Positions 60,665-64,000 of a stretch of 64,000 nucleotides of DNA are shown here, one piece after another (position 1 is the first letter of the stretch; each line of letters opens with the position of its first letter). This DNA is from Anaeromyces robustus (lineage: Eukaryota > Neocallimastigomycota > Neocallimastigomycetes > Neocallimastigales > Neocallimastigaceae): contig MCFG01000090.1 of the NCBI GenBank assembly GCA_002104895.1, forward strand, positions 77,501-141,500, given 5' to 3'. The position numbers and the translations under genes were made by a program. The notes under the pieces are model-generated. The model was not told the origin of the DNA and ran no database searches. It saw only the letters and a program-made list of their open reading frames with translations.

Positions 60665-61467
60665 GAATTGAAAATATATATATAATATATAAAATTATTA
60701 AATTATGAAAAAAAAAATAAAATTTAAAAAGAAAGAAAGAAAAAAAAATTACACTTGAAGAATAGGATAGTCTTAAGTCATATAAGGATAAAAATGTTGT
60801 TTTTATATTTGAAAGTATATAAATATTGGAATAAATGGGTGTTGAAGTTGGATTATTTGGGAAAAGACGTGGAGACATTGGTATAATTTTTAATGAATCA
60901 TTTTCATTTTTAATTTCATTTTTATTTTCATGTTTGTCTTCATTATTATTATTTTTAATTTTGACTTTTTGAATGGCATAAGTTGCTGTAATATTATGAC
61001 GTTTAAATTCTTTTACATTGAAAAAATTATAACTTTTTTATATAAAGTATAAAATAAAAAAAAAAGAAAAGAATATAAAAAAAAATAAAAAATTATGGGT
61101 ATATAATTATATATATAAATATATAAAAGTATAGGTATATAAGAATATAAAAGTAAATATTATATATATATCATTAAATTTTTATTTTCATTTAAAAAAT
61201 TTTAGAATTTGAAAATTTTTTATTAATAAATATTAATATTATTATTAATAATAATAATATTATTATTATTTACCATTCTTGTGGTAGTTGAATAGATTTA
61301 AAATATTTAGTTAAGTCAGGATTATTTATATAATTTTGTTCTGGTTCATTTAAATAAGATTTAATACGACTTGAAGTAAAAGTTTCGATAAATGTATCTC
61401 CCCATACTACCAATATATGAAACGTTATTATAAAAAAAAGATAATAATAGATAGATTTTGAAACCAT
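59620..61467 (-). CDS. Signal-peptide single-pass membrane protein, function unknown
   Basis: Five exons, 61274-61467, 60753-61032, 60346-60438, 60001-60097 and 59620-59756, encode 266 residues with consistent phase. An N-terminal signal peptide (SIYYYLFFIITFHILVVWG) precedes a lumenal domain with one NIT glycosylation sequon, a short charged Asn/Lys/Glu insert, then structured-looking sequence (FKMEVFNEKKFETFYPGHLS). A cysteine cluster follows, CCKDC, formed by the exon ending at 60346. A C-terminal transmembrane helix lies at residues about 232-253 (INLIIFIILLSLFLIYVF), followed by a 12-residue cytosolic tail. This is type I topology, probably in the ER, Golgi or plasma membrane. I do not recognise the family. 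The exon starting at 60097 uses the first of two AAAAG acceptors, which the phase requires. Confidence 0.82.
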
Positions 61468-61540
61468 TTTATTTTATTTTTATTTTTTTTTATTTTAATA
61501 TTTTATTACTTTTTTTTTTCTCCTTTTTCTTCTAAGTGTT

Positions 61541-61576
<36 letters not shown>

Positions 61577-61693
61577 TATTATTATTATTGTTATTATTTT
61601 ATATTTAATATAAATAAATAATAATAAAAAATGGGTTATTTATTTTTTTATTTTATTATTATTTTTATTATTTATATTGGGTATGAATTATAC

Positions 61694-61730
<37 letters not shown>

Positions 61731-61791
61731 TATTATTTTTTCTTTATTATTTTATTTTATTTTTAAAAGTTTTTTTTTTTATATTATATTA

Positions 61792-61823
<32 letters not shown>

Positions 61824-62878
61824 ATTTATTTTTTCTTTTAGAAAAGCAAAATATATAAAAGAAAAACAAGTAAAAATAAAAATAAAAAAAAAAAAATAAA
61901 ATCTAAAATTTTAAATTAAATTAAAAAATCAAAAATTTGTCCAATAGTCGTTGATTTATCATTTAAAATTGTTAATGTTTAAATAATCAGAAATTCAAGT
62001 TAATTTTTTTTTTCTATTTTAATAAGTAGAATAATGTATAATAAACTTTTTTTTATTTTTTTATTATTATTTATTATTTTTTTATTATTTTTTAATTTTT
62101 AAATTATATTTTATGGATACATCAATGCATTATTTAATAAAAAATATAAGTAAAAATAAATCATGTAGTTATGCAATGTTAAAAAAATGATAATTTTATT
62201 TATAATAATATATATATATAAAGGAAAAATAAATCATTGCCTATTTATTTTTCTTTTTTTTTTTCTTTCCTTTTTCTTAGAGAGTATACAATTTATTTTA
62301 TTTTATTTTATTGCAATTGTAATTGCTTTTTTTTTTTTTTTTTTTTTTTGACTTTTAAAATAATAAAATTTAATCAATATCATTTTAATTAACTAATAAT
62401 TAATGAAATACAAAAATTAATATTTAAAAAATTTAGATTTATGTATATTTTTATTATACTAATAAATAAAATTAAAATTACAATTAAAAAAAAAGAATGC
62501 TTTTATCATCGTTGTAAAATAGATAAAAAAAATATAATTATTTTATGTAAATAATTATATATTACCTATTATTCTTTATTAAAATTTTTATTTATATAAT
62601 TATAAATGAAATAATAAAAGTAGTATAAAAAAAAAAAACAATTAAAAAAAAAAAAAGATATAAAAAAGATATAAAAGAAGATAAAAAAACAATGAGCTAT
62701 AACAAGTTCTACTCTTTTGCTAATAGTACAACTTGTTTTTAGAACTAATAATTGTATAGTTGTAGTAGATTCGTCTCCAAAATAAATTTTATCAAAAAAA
62801 ATATTAATGGACAATCCACCTTTATCAATAATTGGAAATAGAAAAAAAAAATTATATATATATATATATTTTTATTAT

Positions 62879-62927
<49 letters not shown>

Positions 62928-64000
62928 ACTTTTATTTTATTATATATAAATACATATATATATCATATTAATTATTAAACCTATTAAACTTTATACCTAT
63001 TATTTTTATTTTTTTTTTTTAAGAAAAGTCTAAAAAAAAAAAAGATAAAATAAAATGCATCCACAAAATTTTACGAGATTTAAAAAAAAAAAAAAAAAAA
63101 AAACTATCCTATCAAAAATTATATTTATAACTAACATAATAATGTATTTTATAATTGAGAATTTTATAAAAGAAATAAATATATTATATATTAAATATAT
63201 ATTTATATTTAAAGTAAAGTATATATAATTATAATAATTTTTTTTTAAAAAAAAAAAAAAAGTTTGTTACATTTGACATATTTTGAACATTTTTTATAAA
63301 TACAACCTTTCTTTTTTTATCTACTACTATTATTAATACTTTAAATTTTTTACTTTTTCCAACAATTTTTATTTTAATATTTTTTATTTTTTAAGGAAAA
63401 TATAATAAAAAGTATAAATAATAATAGTTTTATTTTAAGTTAATAGTAAATTTTATTTATTATTATTTGATGATTCATGTGTTATCATCGACCATTCAAA
63501 AAATAAAAAAAAAAAATAATTACATTTTATATTTTATATTTTTATAAAGTTGCATAATTTTATATGTAATTCAAAAAGTAAAAATATTATTTATTGAAAA
63601 ATAAAAAAAACAAATAAAAAATAAAAAATTAAAAAAAGTTTATATAGATAGATAAATAATAAATAGTAATTAAATTAAATAATAATAATAATAATAATAA
63701 AAGGAAAGGAATAGTGATTAGAATATTAATAACTGAATTAATAAAAAAAAAATTAAGAAGTTTATATCATAAAAGTATCATTAATTTAAAAAAAAAAATG
63801 TTTTTTTCTTGATATTTTATTATAAAATTGTATACATATATATAATCTTAATATTATTATTATCATAATTATGATTTATATAATAAAGTAAAAATATAAT
63901 ATTAATGTATTTATTATAATTTAAATTATTAAAAGTTAAAAAAAAGTAACGAATTATAAAATTATAAATTATAAAAAGAAAATTTATTTTGGTATTTATA
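61468..64000. other. Terminal intergenic stretch with coding-like scraps
   Basis: Upstream of the minus-strand membrane-protein gene. It holds a TAA array (61700-61728), A and T runs (62881-62926 is 46 A) and plain A/T. Coding-like scraps without a start or with frame breaks occur at 61941-61991 (plus, KICPIVVDLSFKIVNV then stop), 62690-62829 (minus, separate entry) and 63467-63500 (plus, DDSCVIIDHSKN). No intact gene reaches the window edge. Confidence 0.55.
62690..62844 (-). pseudogene. Coding-like minus-strand fragment lacking a start codon
   Basis: About 50 codons are open on the minus strand, reading FPIIDKGGLSINIFFDKIYF then GDESTTTIQLLVLKTSC and TISKRVELVIAHC, before running into A/T homopolymer. 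Composition is strongly coding-like (Gly, Asp, Thr, Val, Cys). There is no ATG, and no convincing splice partners were found. It is best read as a gene remnant or an isolated exon of an unrecognised gene. Confidence 0.25.

Overview
The window is about 64 kb of extremely A+T-rich eukaryotic DNA with short, almost pure A/T introns (GT..AG), long poly-A/poly-T and A/T microsatellites, poly-asparagine (AAT) tracts and A-rich start contexts. Together with the protein sequences this points to a group 4 dictyostelid amoeba (Dictyostelium discoideum or a close relative). I assign the genus from style and protein similarity; the exact species cannot be fixed from the sequence alone.

Ten protein genes can be reconstructed exon by exon, all with consistent splice phases. 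In order they are: an NF-YC histone-fold transcription factor (minus, 2197-4053); the 60S assembly factor Nsa2 (plus, 5992-7903); a Golgi pH regulator/GPR89 membrane protein (plus, 9677-12720); a USP36-like ubiquitin hydrolase (minus, 13772-18031); the RNA polymerase subunit Rpb10 (plus, 20651-21114); the GPN-loop GTPase Gpn1 (plus, 22875-25118); a 1,410-residue coiled-coil/low-complexity protein of unknown function whose two large exons are separated by a heptanucleotide-repeat intron (minus, 26532-31010); an unknown single-pass secretory-pathway protein (plus, 44305-45966); the spliceosomal DEAD-box helicase DDX46/Prp5 (plus, 52098-58006); and a second unknown single-pass secretory-pathway protein (minus, 59620-61467).

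The first 31 kb and 44-62 kb are ordinary gene territory. Between 31.0 and 44.3 kb, and to a lesser degree 46-52 kb, there is an unusually long gene-free stretch for a compact dictyostelid genome. It contains large (TAA)n arrays, several short tandem repeats, an 18-bp inverted repeat, and at 35.5-36.4 kb a run of coding-like fragments on the minus strand broken by stops and frame changes, most likely a decayed gene. Smaller coding-like islands lie at 8.7, 32.0, 39.8 and 62.7 kb.

The genes are housekeeping-rich and functionally mixed. Three relate to transcription or its machinery (NF-YC, Rpb10, and Gpn1, which is linked to RNA polymerase II assembly). One acts in splicing (DDX46) and two in the nucleolus or ribosome assembly (Nsa2, and the USP36-like enzyme by inference). 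Rpb10 and Gpn1 are adjacent and co-oriented, but no operon logic applies in this eukaryote. I found no tRNA, rRNA, CRISPR or intact transposon, and no clearly new multi-gene system. The most notable points are structural: repeat-filled introns, a start-codon-only exon, a 15-nt microexon, variation in conserved motifs, and the decayed gene region.
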